From Paramyrothecium sp. XJ0827 (Eukaryota > Ascomycota > Sordariomycetes > Hypocreales > Stachybotryaceae), in contig JAJFPB010000009.1 in NCBI GenBank assembly GCA_020881915.1, forward strand, positions 806,001-870,000: 64,000 nt of DNA, read 5' to 3'. The position numbers and the translations under genes are program-made. Position 1 is the stretch's first letter; the number at the start of each line of letters is the position of its first letter. Of the stretch, positions 33,550 to 43,692 are shown piece by piece. The notes under the pieces were generated by a model. It was given only the letters and a program-made list of their open reading frames with translations. It made no database searches and was not told the origin of the DNA.

Positions 33550-34707
33550 TCATCCCCGTGGTATTTGACTCATTTCAAAGCCTACATCTGCTCCAGCCTC
33601 CTCTTCATCTCGCACCCGTTGCCAGCCAGCCTGCTCCTGCTGGCCGTTCAACTCCGTCTTGGGAGGCGGGTAGGGCTCGTCGCAGTGAGGGCTCGACAGG
33701 TGAGGCCAGTGGCGCCGATAGCTCCAGTAGGCGACAGTCATGCCGAGGGCGGAGCCGATGCACACGTCGTACACGTCGTGGCGATAGTCCTCGCACCGGG
33801 AGATGGCAATCATGGCGGCGCCGAGCAGAGGCGCCAGGCAGAGAAGGGCGCGGCTGAGGTCGCGACCACCAGCTGCGTGCCGGAAGATGTGGAGCTGGCC
33901 AGCGAAGAAAAGCGCCAGGAAGCCGAGGCCTGCAAACGCAGACGACGAGTGACCCGAAGGGAAAGAGCGCCAGCCGTCGTGCAGGACATTGTCCTTGGGC
34001 GCGGTGCAGGCGTCAATGGTGACGAGCAGGTTGGGCTTGGTGCCGGACGCAGCCTGGCAGCGGGAGAGCAGGTCCGGACGGGGGCGGCCAACGGCGTTCT
34101 TGACAACGTCGGTGATGAAGGCGGTGAGGACGATGGAGATGCCAAAGGAGAGGTATGTGACCTCGTGCTTGGCGGGTGAGGAGCGGGCAACGAGGTTCCA
34201 ACCTGCAAGGACGACAAGAGGGACTAGGATGGCGTAGACAATGTTCATTGCTGGAAGAAGTGGTTAGTCTGTAACTCCTCTTGAACGAGTTGATCAGTGG
34301 TTCAAGTTTGAGGTCTGGGGGACATCGACGTGTCATTGTCGAGGATAGAGTTGCAGTAGATATGATGGCACGTACCCTCCGACACGCGCTGGTGCTCAGC
34401 ATGGGGAAAAGAAATGCGCAGGTCATTGATGAAGAACATCTGATGAAACGGAGTGATGACTTGAACAATCTGCGCAGAAACGAATCAGCTGGAAGGCCGA
34501 CATCAACGCTCGATGCTGTGTCGTGTCCTGACTTACCACAATCCATGCCGTCAAGAGAAAGACGAAGCCGATATAATCAGGCGCATGCGTAGCCTACAAG
34601 TGAATCAGCTTCGTTGAGCATCAATCAGAATGAGTTGGGGTGCAGACCGTCCAGAACCTGGCAATGGACGATAAGGCGCCATTGCCATTGAGCCGCGAGG
34701 GCGGCAT
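33550..34707 (-). CDS. PAP2-family lipid phosphate phosphatase, DPP1/LPP1-like (303 aa)
   Basis: Four exons: 34707-34648, 34593-34537, 34469-34376 and 34250-33550; introns of 54, 67 and 125 bp. The first exon's donor (GTCTGC) is unusual but needed for the frame. The N-terminus reads FWTATHAPDYIGFVFLLTAW and MFFINDLRISFPHAEHQRVS, typical of fungal diacylglycerol pyrophosphate phosphatases. The three catalytic motifs are intact: K121-x6-R128-P129 (KNAVGRPRPD), P168-S-G-H171, and S221-R-x5-H228-x3-D232 (SRCEDYRHDVYD). About six membrane spans are expected. Family members dephosphorylate phosphatidate, lysophosphatidate and diacylglycerol pyrophosphate on vacuole or Golgi membranes. All catalytic residues are present, so an active enzyme is likely. 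Confidence 0.92.
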
Positions 34708-35249
34708 CTTGAGCGGTCACGGAAGGCTCAACAGAATGACCGGCTACGATGAATGTGCCATGCGCAGTACTGCTGTAGAAATTACCTCGGTGAATCGTAA
34801 GGTCGAGGATAAAATGTTGAGTTCATACCCAGTCTCCAGCTGAGGTTGAGCGAAGTGTCGTGTTCCAGCCCAGGGGTCGTGCGTACCGTAGGTGCCGAAC
34901 TTGGCAATACTGCTTACAGTGTCGGGACCAAGCTTTGGCTTGAAGCTTGCGACACAGCCTAACAGCAGTTTGGGTTTTGTACCATTTAGGACAATATAAT
35001 ACAGTAATTAATCGACCTGTTTCTGCTTTCCAATTTCTTATTCCTATACAAATCATGGACATAGCACATAGTGTCGTATCATGTTGATGCGGACATAGGG
35101 ACTTGGTGCAGGGTAGGCGGATAGTTGGACCAGGGCCCCACCACCAGCCCAAGCTCTGTGCATCTCGAACTCAACCCGTTCTAGCGCTGTTGTGATGGCC
35201 CTGAATCGCAGATCGCTCTCTTCCTGCGCAAACGGTTGATGTGTTAAAA
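34708..35249. promoter_or_regulatory. Divergent promoter region, PAP2 and URN1-like
   Basis: 542 bp between divergent starts. No outstanding motif; a short CACATAGT-rich segment near 35060 and AT-rich DNA at 34975-35060. Confidence 0.5.
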
Positions 35250-36941
35250 ATGCTGAAATCGACGCACAAGCCGTCTGCTACGGCAGGGCAGCAGGCGCCA
35301 TTACCGCCTGGATGGACCGAGCACAAGGCGCCGACTGGGCACACCTACTATTACCACGCCGAGTCCAAGACGTCGACCTACAAGAGACCCGGCGTCGAAC
35401 CTGCAGCTGCTCCCGTCGAGCCACAGCCTGGCTATGGCCCCTATCCAGGCCTACCGAACCTTTCCGACCCCAATGTTGCGAACGCATACCTAGCGCAGTT
35501 CAACCAGCATCCGGCCGCGCAAAATCGAGGTGGCCGCGGCCCTGGTGGACGAGGTGGCTACGAGGGTCGACCGCGTCCACAGCCTGTCGACAAGCCGATC
35601 CGGAAAGAAGCAATTCCGGGCTGCGAGCCTTGGCTACTTGTGTACACCAAGTACTCGAGACGCTACGTTTACAACCCGGTAAAGAATGCGAGCTACTGGC
35701 GCATACCTGAGAAGTTGATGCCTGGAATCCTCGAGCTGGACAAGGCAAGGATACGAGGCAAAGCATCGGATGAGAGCAAGGAAGATCAAGACGCAGAGGA
35801 AACCAAAAAACCAGAGAAAGAGGCGGAAATCAAGCAAGTACCGAGCCAACCACGGCCGAGTGACGCGGCGGACGACAGCTCTGAGTATGAAGAGGTTGAG
35901 GTCACGGATGATGAAGACGAAGACCAGGATGGCGAACACCCCTCGAAGCGGCAGCGGACCGACGAACCTACGCAAGACGAACCCCTAGTCTTCACTGAAG
36001 CAGACATAGCAGCGCAGCTGCAGGCCATGGGCGAAGAGTATGGCCTCGAGCCCGGGGACTATGACGACGGCAACATGGACGAGTGGCCTGAGGGTGCCGA
36101 GGGCCTCGAATTTTCGGTTGAGGACGCAAAATTCCTGTTCAAGGACTTGCTGAACGACTACAACATCAACCCATACAGCCCGTGGGACAAACTAATAGAA
36201 GAGGGCAAGGTTGTCGACGATCCGAGATACACTGCGCTCACGACGACCACGGCGCGCAAGGAATGCTGGGATGAGTGGTCGCGGGAAAAGATTGCCGAGC
36301 TAAAGGAGCAAAGGGCGCGGCAGGAGAAGAAGGATCCAAGGATAGCGTACTTTGCGTTCCTGCAGGAGAAGGCCACGCCGAAGCTCTACTGGCCTGAGTT
36401 CAAGAGGAAATACAAGAAAGAGGTGCCAATGAAGGATCTCAACTTGTCAGATAAGGATCGCGAGAAGGCGTACCGCGAGCACATAAACCGGCTGAAGCTG
36501 CCCCAAGCGACGCTCAAAGCCGACCTCACCGCGCTTCTCAAGGCGCAGCCGCTACACCTTCTCAACAACAAGTCGCTGGCCAACGGCTTGCCGAGCCAGG
36601 TGCTCACTGACCTGCGCTACATCTCGCTGGAGCCGAAGGCGCGCGACGCGCTTATCGAGGCGTTTGTGCAGACGCTGCCGCCGCCGCCCGAGGACCTGGA
36701 GGGCGCGGCGAAGGAGGACGAGGAGAACCGCAAGGCGCGCGAGGCCCGGGAGCGGCGCGAGAAGGCCCTGGAGGAGCGGAACCGGGCGGTGGAGGAGCAG
36801 CGCAGCCGGCGGGAGAGGGACGTGGCGGCGAGCAAGGCGCGGCTGAGGGCGGAGGAGAGGGAGCTGGAGATGGCGATGCGGGTGGGCAAGAGGGGCCTGC
36901 AGGGGCAGCTGGCGAGGTTGCAGGACGAGCCGCAGGAGTAA
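35250..36941 (+). CDS. WW/FF-domain pre-mRNA splicing factor, URN1/Dre4-like (563 aa)
   Basis: Single exon. The ATG at 35250 is taken as start; the frame is open slightly upstream (GTG at 35241) without another ATG. The WW domain covers residues 18-47 (LPPGWTEHKAPTGHTYYYHA), with Tyr in place of the second Trp. A second WW-like segment (127-156) ends in ASYWRIPEKL. Acidic disordered stretches (about 175-285) contain the basic KRQRTDEP patch. FF domain 1 is at about 287-344 (SVEDAKFLFKDLL ... CWDEWSREK); a second FF-like unit is at 362-417 (IAYFAFLQEKATPKLYWPEF). The C-terminus is a long Glu/Arg helical coil. In yeasts, relatives associate with the spliceosome. A domain-level match is clear; strict orthology is likely, not proven. 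Confidence 0.88.
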   Translation: MLKSTHKPSATAGQQAPLPPGWTEHKAPTGHTYYYHAESKTSTYKRPGVEPAAAPVEPQPGYGPYPGLPNLSDPNVANAYLAQFNQHPAAQNRGGRGPGGRGGYEGRPRPQPVDKPIRKEAIPGCEPWLLVYTKYSRRYVYNPVKNASYWRIPEKLMPGILELDKARIRGKASDESKEDQDAEETKKPEKEAEIKQVPSQPRPSDAADDSSEYEEVEVTDDEDEDQDGEHPSKRQRTDEPTQDEPLVFTEADIAAQLQAMGEEYGLEPGDYDDGNMDEWPEGAEGLEFSVEDAKFLFKDLLNDYNINPYSPWDKLIEEGKVVDDPRYTALTTTTARKECWDEWSREKIAELKEQRARQEKKDPRIAYFAFLQEKATPKLYWPEFKRKYKKEVPMKDLNLSDKDREKAYREHINRLKLPQATLKADLTALLKAQPLHLLNNKSLANGLPSQVLTDLRYISLEPKARDALIEAFVQTLPPPPEDLEGAAKEDEENRKAREARERREKALEERNRAVEEQRSRRERDVAASKARLRAEERELEMAMRVGKRGLQGQLARLQDEPQE

Positions 36942-37278
36942 AACCTGTAGGATATACCAATTGTATCATGAAATTGCCGCGATGGTGAAAGAAAAGAATG
37001 TGGACGAATGACGTGTCTTACAAGGCATCCTCAATCTAAGTACGGTCTGTCACAAGATTGGACAGGCCAACACACCTCTGCTGCTTGATGTGATTTTTTA
37101 ACTTGAGAACGAAAAACATTCCTTGACCGAGAATAATGAGTTACGGCCGTGGGACTTCAGTTTGGAAGGACTTTGAGAAAGAAAACAAATGATCCTACTC
37201 ATGAACTCTTCCCAAGTGCCACTTTTACTAGACGAGGCCTTGATTACATACTGGTCATGTTCTATTATTCATGGTGTT
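36942..37278. other. Convergent intergenic region
   Basis: Shared 3' flank of the WW/FF gene and the Nudix-eIF2B gene; no gene seen. Confidence 0.6.
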
Positions 37279-38961
37279 CTACAAGCTGGAAAAGAAGTGA
37301 TCTGCCCGCTTCTCAACCTCAGCCGCCCATTCGGCGATGCCCTCCGACGTCCAGACCCCATCCTCGGCAATGTACTTGTCGACAAGCTCCGCATTTACCC
37401 ACTCAAAGTAGACGTTCCTCACTGCAATGTCAGAGGACGACGATGAAGAGGGCGCCAGGTCGTTGCCCCAGCTGCCGACGATCTCCTGCACATCGTTGTC
37501 CTCGTGGCCTGGCGGCTCAAACGGCAGGACCTTTTCCTTTTCGGACAATGCGACGATTGTTGCGTTGGGGGAGACGTGCTTTGCTGCGAGGACGGCGGGC
37601 AGGGAGCCGGTTTTGTTGCTGACGCGGCCGGTGCGGTCGATGAGGTCTGCGCCGATGAGGACGAGGTCCGCGCCCTGAGCGGCCACGGCGGCGCTTGCGT
37701 CGGTGAAGACGGTGACGCGGACGTTGCTGCTGCTGCTGGAGTGATTCTTCTGCGCAGCGTCCGCGACGGCTCGTGCGGTCTTGACGCCTTCGAAAAGAGG
37801 CCGGGACTCTAGGACGCGGATGTCCAAGTCTGGGCACTTGGGAGACTGGATGAGGTGTGTGAGGCTGGCGGTGATGGTGGAGCTCGCCGAGAGGGTGAGG
37901 ATGGTGATGGGTTTGGAGGAAGGGAATGTCTCTGTGAGGAAATGGCTGAAGGAGTCTGCAATTTTGGAGGAGGATTTGTGGCGTTGCTGAGCGAATGCTT
38001 TGATGTCTTTGATCGCCTCGTCTACGAAGCCTGCAGGAAGAGCATTGTTAGAAGTCCCGTCTGGAAGCTTCTTTTCAATGATTGACAGGCTGGATAACAC
38101 GACGCCAAGGATTGGGGCGCCCATGCTTTCGCGCCCGTTCTTCCAGAGATGCCAACCCGCGTACCGCGCATTCCTCCACCACTTCTCGGCAGAGGCCGTG
38201 TCCAGCCGCGAGAGGACATCGATATAGATATCGAGAGCTCGGGAGGCAAGCTGCCGCGCGCCGCTCTCGTGGTCCTCCTGCAGCGCGCGCAGCCCGGCCG
38301 CCAGCGCCGACCCAGCGCCGTCGCCGAGGTCGATGTCGAACCACACCCGGCGGAAGCTCTCCAGCAGGCGCGGGACGCCGGGGAGCTCGGCCTCATTCTC
38401 GAGGTCGCGCGGGTCGAACCACGCGTAGCCCTCGTGCTCCCAGTCCAGGCGGATGGCGGACTCGCTGGCCTTGGAGGAGAGGATGAAGCCAAAGGGGTTG
38501 ATGGACCAGGAGCGGCCGATGGACTCGTCGTCGAAGGAGTAGGGCTTGCCTTGGCGGAAGAGACGGATGGTGGGGGACGTGAGGGATGTTTCTTCCTTGA
38601 GCTCGCGCCAGGCCGTGGCGAGAGGGTTGACATCTGAGTCTTCGACGCTGCCAGAAACGGGAGCGTATTTGTGTCTGTTAATGAAAGTCAGAGGCTAAAA
38701 AGTACGAGTCAAATATGATTACAAGGGCGATTACTGATAGGTCCGGACTTTGTCGCTACGACGAAAAAGCGCCACCTTAGGAGCCTGCGAGAGGTCGTCG
38801 TTGGGGAACTTGAAGAGAAAGGTGCCGGCTACGGCGCGGTGTTTGAGCGGAGGCATTGTCGTCGAGAATGCGCGGCACCTGATTTTCGATGGAATTGGTA
38901 GGGGCAATGGTTTAGTAGAAGATGGAATGCATGACGAGCGAAGGGTTGCTCGGGATAGCAT
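37279..38961 (-). CDS. Nudix hydrolase - eIF2B-like (IF-2B family) fusion protein (540 aa)
   Basis: Two exons: 38961-38735 and 38674-37279, with a 60-bp intron (CAGTAATC donor, TTAACAG acceptor). The N-terminal third is a Nudix domain with the box at residues 84-106: G84-x(14)-R99-E-L-K-E-E-T (AWRELKEETSL). The rest is an IF-2B domain (about 190-540) with VRVTVFTDASAAVAAQGADL, VLIGADLIDRTGRVSNKTGS and VYFEWVNAELVDKYI, as in methylthioribose-1-phosphate isomerase and eIF2B alpha/beta/delta. Such fusions occur widely in filamentous fungi; the substrate is unknown. The start at 38961 gives MLSRATLRSSCIPSSTKPLP and then RCRAFSTTMPPLK, which looks like a mitochondrial presequence. A second ATG at 38856 would give a cytosolic form. 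Confidence 0.88.
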
Positions 38962-40224
38962 CACGGTAGGTGGAAGTGGGAAGGGCTGAGATGGTGGACC
39001 ATTGAATGAATGGATGAGTGAGTGAGTGAGTGAGTGTATGATGAAATGTGGTTGGTGGTTTAGCTCAAGTGACGAAATGCGGCGGCTTGGCTGACTTACA
39101 CCCGTACTGGAGAAGCAAATACTGGCCATCAACTGCACCAACCTTTGTAGTTATAAATGGGCACTCATAGACGATTGCCAATCTCCAGGAACTGGCACAA
39201 GGCCATGAGTTTAATGAGAAAGAAAAGAGGAAGATGCAAGCTGGAGGCGAGTATTGAAATTGATGGTGAGATGTGACTCCAAAGGCCAGTTAAGATAAGG
39301 ACATGGGATGACAACGAATAGAGAAGGATTCTTTTTCTTACGCGATTTTACACAGGTATCGACCTAAAGATTGCTTGCAGATATGTGCCCAGGTCAGGAG
39401 ACCACTGGGAAAAGACGAGGTGATTTGACTAGACAAATTTCTAGTCATCGAGTCGAGAAAACGCTTTCATCATCAAGGTACCCGCAGGCGTTCTGGCTTT
39501 AGGTACCTACCTGTTACCTTATGGTGTTGCGCTGCAGTCCAGTGCTGCCTACAGCAGTGAGGGTACGACAGATAAATGGAGACCACCCCCAAATGAACAG
39601 GGATATTCGGAATACTGGGGGGAAAATATCCACCTCCAAAACCGAACAGACAATGGAAGGTAAGACATCGATGCATCACGAATCATGGCGGCCCCCCCCA
39701 AAAAAAAGATTTTCTTTTACCAAAAAAATATAGCTTCTCTTTGTTTGTCGGAACTGATCCAAGTATCGCTTCTCATTCTCGTGTAATAAGCCACTGAGTA
39801 AATGAGGCACAGTTTGCCCGAAGGCAAACGGAACATGATTGTTATGAATTATATATCCCAACTCTCGTCTGTGCATTGGCTTTAAAGCATAAAGTTTCCA
39901 CTCTAACACTCACTGTGGGTGCCTAAGATGCTCCCTATCTCTACCTGGCAAACCATCAACTATCAACTCCGCCAATCTGTGTCGGTACTACAAAAGAAGT
40001 GACTGAAATGCAATTTGTATTTACTTGATTGGTGAATTATTCATTACTCATTATTCCTCTTGTAATCCTTTTCACATCCGTTTTCGCCTGGTCGTTATTA
40101 TTCTTGTGTGATTCTCCCGAATCCGATGCACCATTCGTCCAACACTCCCCTCTTGTTCCAAGCTGCGTATATGTCAAAGGGGCAGCAAGCCTGCATCTTT
40201 TCACCTCCGTAGAAGCACCAGAAT
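38962..40224. other. 1.26 kb without a gene
   Basis: Promoter of the Nudix fusion and 3' flank of the Zn2Cys6 gene. Contains a GAGT microsatellite (39016-39036) and a TAGGTACCTACCT motif near 39500. Frames are short. Confidence 0.55.
39016..39036 (+). repeat. GAGT microsatellite, 5 copies
   Basis: Five perfect tetramers about 55 bp upstream of the Nudix-eIF2B start, probably in its 5' leader. Confidence 0.9.
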
Positions 40225-42546
40225 TCATTCCTCTTCTTCGTCGACAGGTATGGCGTTGGCGTACTCTAGCGACGGCCACTCGTTGTGCATCCACTCCACC
40301 AGATCTTCGTACTTGAGCAGCTCGTCTACCTGCATCTGCATCTGCGCCGACGCACCCCCCTCCTCGTGCATCTCGACCGCGGATGAGGCGTCCGAGCTCT
40401 GGCCGGCTAGGAAGCTGCCTTCCATGGGCTCCCTCAACCGTCCGACCAGTATGCGCAGCTGGTGCAGGGCCTCGGCGCAGTCCCGCGCAAAGTCACCCCC
40501 TTCCTCGCGAAAGAGAGCCATGGCGAAGTCGACGGCGCCGTTCCTCGAGGGCAGCTCGGCGTCCGCTGTGCTGTCGTCGGTTACGAGCTCCTGCAGCAGC
40601 AGGCAGATCGCGGCGTCGAGCACGAACTGCAGCCCCCCGTGCAGCAGGATCGGCGAGATGGACCGCCGCGTACCCTGTTGCTGGTGCTGCTGGTGCTGGT
40701 GCTGACCGGCCCGCGCGAGCTGGAGGATGCGCTGGGCGGCGCCGGCGCAGCTCTGGAGGTGCCGCAGCTGCGGGTGGTTTTCGATCGACGGCTGCGTCTT
40801 GGTCACGAGGCGCTCGGCAAAGGTGTGCCGCACGGCCGAGAAGAAGATGGGCCGCGCCGCGAGGATGATGAGGTGGTTGTGCTGCATGTGGAGGAGGCAG
40901 CACGCTGGATCCTTGCCAATGCCCGCGACTACGTGAAGCGCCGGGGGAAGACGAGATTGCCACCGGTCGAGCATCCATATCGTGCGCTCCAAGATGCGGG
41001 CTGCCTGCTCGGGCGATGATGAGCGGTGGGCACTGCTGTTTATTAGACCAGAGATACGGGCGAGTTCAATGTGGGCTCGGAGGCCGGAAGATGAAGGGAA
41101 GCCACTGCTTTGGTTAGCGAGCGTTATACATGCGTTGTTCGAGCCAACTTACGGTGTGTCTTGAGGAGGAGACAGCTGGATCACCTCGTCTGCGATTGCA
41201 GGTGGCCGTCCCAGCAGGCAGCTCATCCAGCGATCCAGCGCGTACGCCGTCCAGAAGATCCTCTTGCCCGACTCGTCGCTCCACCCGCGGTGAGCGCCCA
41301 AGTTCACCCCTGCGCGCACCGCCGCTGAGAAATACGTCGCCGCCGTCTCGCGACGGTTGGTCTGCACCAGGAACAAGCCCATCAACAGGAGAGCGGCAGC
41401 TTCGCCCATGGTTCGGCACTGCGACACGTCCAGGGGGTTGGCCCCCAGCAGGCGATGTGCGCGTGCGAAGAAGGCCTCGGCGCTGTTTGTGCTGCCAGGG
41501 GGAGGTCTCTGCTTGGCGGTCTGGGTGATGAGCGCGACGGCGGCCTGGTGGAAGGCCAGGGGACGGAGCCTGTCGATGCTGGTCTCTGAAGTTGGTGGAT
41601 TAGGTATGGCTGCGAGGTCCCCGAACCAGTAGATGCCTCCGCTGGGCGTCTCGCCGTTGCTGTCCTGGACGACGTGGCGGAGCTCCGTCATCATGGCGAT
41701 GAAAGTCGGCGTGGGAGGTAGCCAGAGCGGGCTCACATCAGGCTGCGCTAGAGGAGTAGAATCTTGAGTCTGGTATGATCCGCGATTCTGTAGGAAGGAG
41801 GAGATTGCGCTATTGTCGTCCTCATGTCCATTGTCTTCATTGTCCTGATTGTCGCCGCCGAGAATGATCTGCGGGCCCATTGCTAGAGGAGCCACGCTGC
41901 TCAAGAAATCTCTTAGGTGGTCCAGAAACACCGCCGCGCTCGTCCCGCCGAAGAACCGGGCTGTGCCCTCCGGGTCCCGGAGCAGCCTGCCCTCCACTGC
42001 GCCGGGCATCACGCCGCCATCCCCACCCGCCGCCGTCAACGCCGCAGCCTCGGCCTCGAATGGGGCGACATCGGCGACGGAAGCGGGCGTCGACGCCGGG
42101 GCGCTACTTGGCGAAGTGGAAGACTCTGGGCTCATTACCGCAAACTGCTGCAGCAGCTCCTGGAGGCGGGAAGCGTCCGGCACGGTGTCGTGCAGCGCGC
42201 GCTCATACATGTCAAGTTTGCGGCGGAGGTCGTCGAGCTCCGGGCGCGAGATGGTCACCTTGTCGGTGGAGACGGGGTAGATGCACTCCCGGGAGGAGGA
42301 GGCGCATTGCCGGCAGGGACGCTCGCCGGAGCACTTGATTCTGCGGACGTTGCAGTTGTTGCATCTGTAAGAGCGTAGATTAGGTTAGCGATTTGCCAAG
42401 TACAGGAGGCGAAATCATGAGCTTGATGCTTACGCTGTCGCGACACGCTTGCGTTGCTCGGGGGCAACTTTGTGGCGACGGGGGTTGACAGGCAGCCGGA
42501 TCGAGGGCCGTCTCTCTCCGCTGCCGCCGTCTGTTGGCTGGATCAT
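40225..42546 (-). CDS. Zn2Cys6 transcription factor with fungal middle-homology domain (734 aa)
   Basis: Three exons: 42546-42434, 42364-41153 and 41104-40225, with introns of 69 and 48 bp. The binuclear cluster spans residues 39-65: C39-x2-C42-x6-C49-x5-C55-x2-C58-x6-C65 (CNNCNVRRIKCSGERPCRQC). The first intron splits the codon just before it, as often seen. A short coiled linker (ELDDLRRKLDMYERAL) follows. The Fungal_trans domain includes AATYFSAAVRAGVNLGAHRG and KRIFWTAYALDRWMSCLLGR (around residues 385-430). The C-terminus is Gln/His- and acid-rich. Target genes cannot be deduced. No biosynthetic cluster gene adjoins it directly; the nearest are the NACHT gene and, 9 kb away, the siderophore pair. 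All six cysteines are present, so DNA binding is expected. Confidence 0.93.
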
Positions 42547-43692
42547 GTCTAGAAGAGAATGAGAGCTGAACACTGGCCCAATAGCAGATCAATGGATCAC
42601 GCGGCTGGCTGTCTATGTCCACCAGTCTATGAACAACAAAACCGGTGCCTGGTCGTTACGGCGTTCATTTAATCATCCTGTGCCGCGACCCGACATCTGA
42701 TATCCATCGCTCCCCATCTCATCTTGCCCGCCTGAAGCACCCCTCGTCATCATGGCTTCGCGTCACAAGCGGCCTGTGTTACGTTTGTGGGAAAGGCCTC
42801 GTAGGGCCAACCTCGCAATGTTGACGTTGGCAGTGGACACCACCTCATTTTACCGCCGGGTGGAAGAGGCCAGCAACTCTGAGAAAGGGAGCCGCATCTG
42901 TGCGTGCAGCGCGGGGGCAGGGACCGAACTCATCATCGTTGGAGTCACGCTATTAGAGCCTCAAGAGCATGACGCCAAAACCAACCCCCCGTCAACTGAG
43001 CTTGAACCCCTCCCCCGGCACAAGCAAGTAGCCCTTTGGGGCCTCATCATCGCCTTTCCAGGGTGCGCCGGAACAGGCAGCTAGAGTCATCATCGTCGAA
43101 TCATTTCCTAGAAAAGAGAGGCTTTATTTGATTCAAGGACGCAAGCTTTTCTGTTGGCTGCGAGGCCCCGGCCATCGATGACTGTCGTTATCAATGAACG
43201 GCGGCTCCGTCCAGCCTCAATCCGGCTTAGCCATGCAGCGTCTTACGTTGCCACACATGTTGGTCCATGGCACCAATCCTGACGCGCACGCAATGTCGCG
43301 GCCCTCTGCCCGCCTTTTTCCACTTAGACCACCATGGCGAAAAGTTCCCCAGCTTTGCACAATCTGTCAACATGATGCAATATTGTCATTGCTGGCCGCC
43401 TGAATTGCAGGTGAAAGAGCCACGCAACCAGCACTTCGACCTGATCGTGCATCGGGATTGACGCAGCGAGGTAATGAGGAGCTGGAGTCGGGGCCGCCGA
43501 AATACAGCTACCCACTTGTTAATGTCAAGACACCCACCGCCCCTCCCCCACAAGCCGTCTTCACGTACTTTGCCATTTGTGTTGATGCATCTTTCGTAAT
43601 CATTAAGCTTCAAATAGTCAGGTTACACCATTGCCAATTGTCGATCTAGTCTATTCTACACTCTATCCTTCAAGCAGCTAGTGAGCGCGCTT
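42547..43692. other. Upstream region of the Zn2Cys6 gene, no convincing gene
   Basis: A 110-codon frame at 42752-43084 on the plus strand is not supported (see rejected list). The rest is without features. Confidence 0.5.

Noticed and set aside
36652..36969. Pro/Ser-rich minus-strand frames over the 3' end of the WW/FF gene
   Set aside because: Shadow of the Glu/Arg-rich C-terminal coil on the plus strand.
40383..41019. Plus-strand frames of up to 185 codons over the Zn2Cys6 gene
   Set aside because: Antisense to a well-supported coding exon; Arg/Ala-rich shadow.
42752..43084. 110-codon plus-strand frame upstream of the Zn2Cys6 gene
   Set aside because: Starts with ATG but has no recognisable feature and sits in the promoter of a regulator; likely chance.
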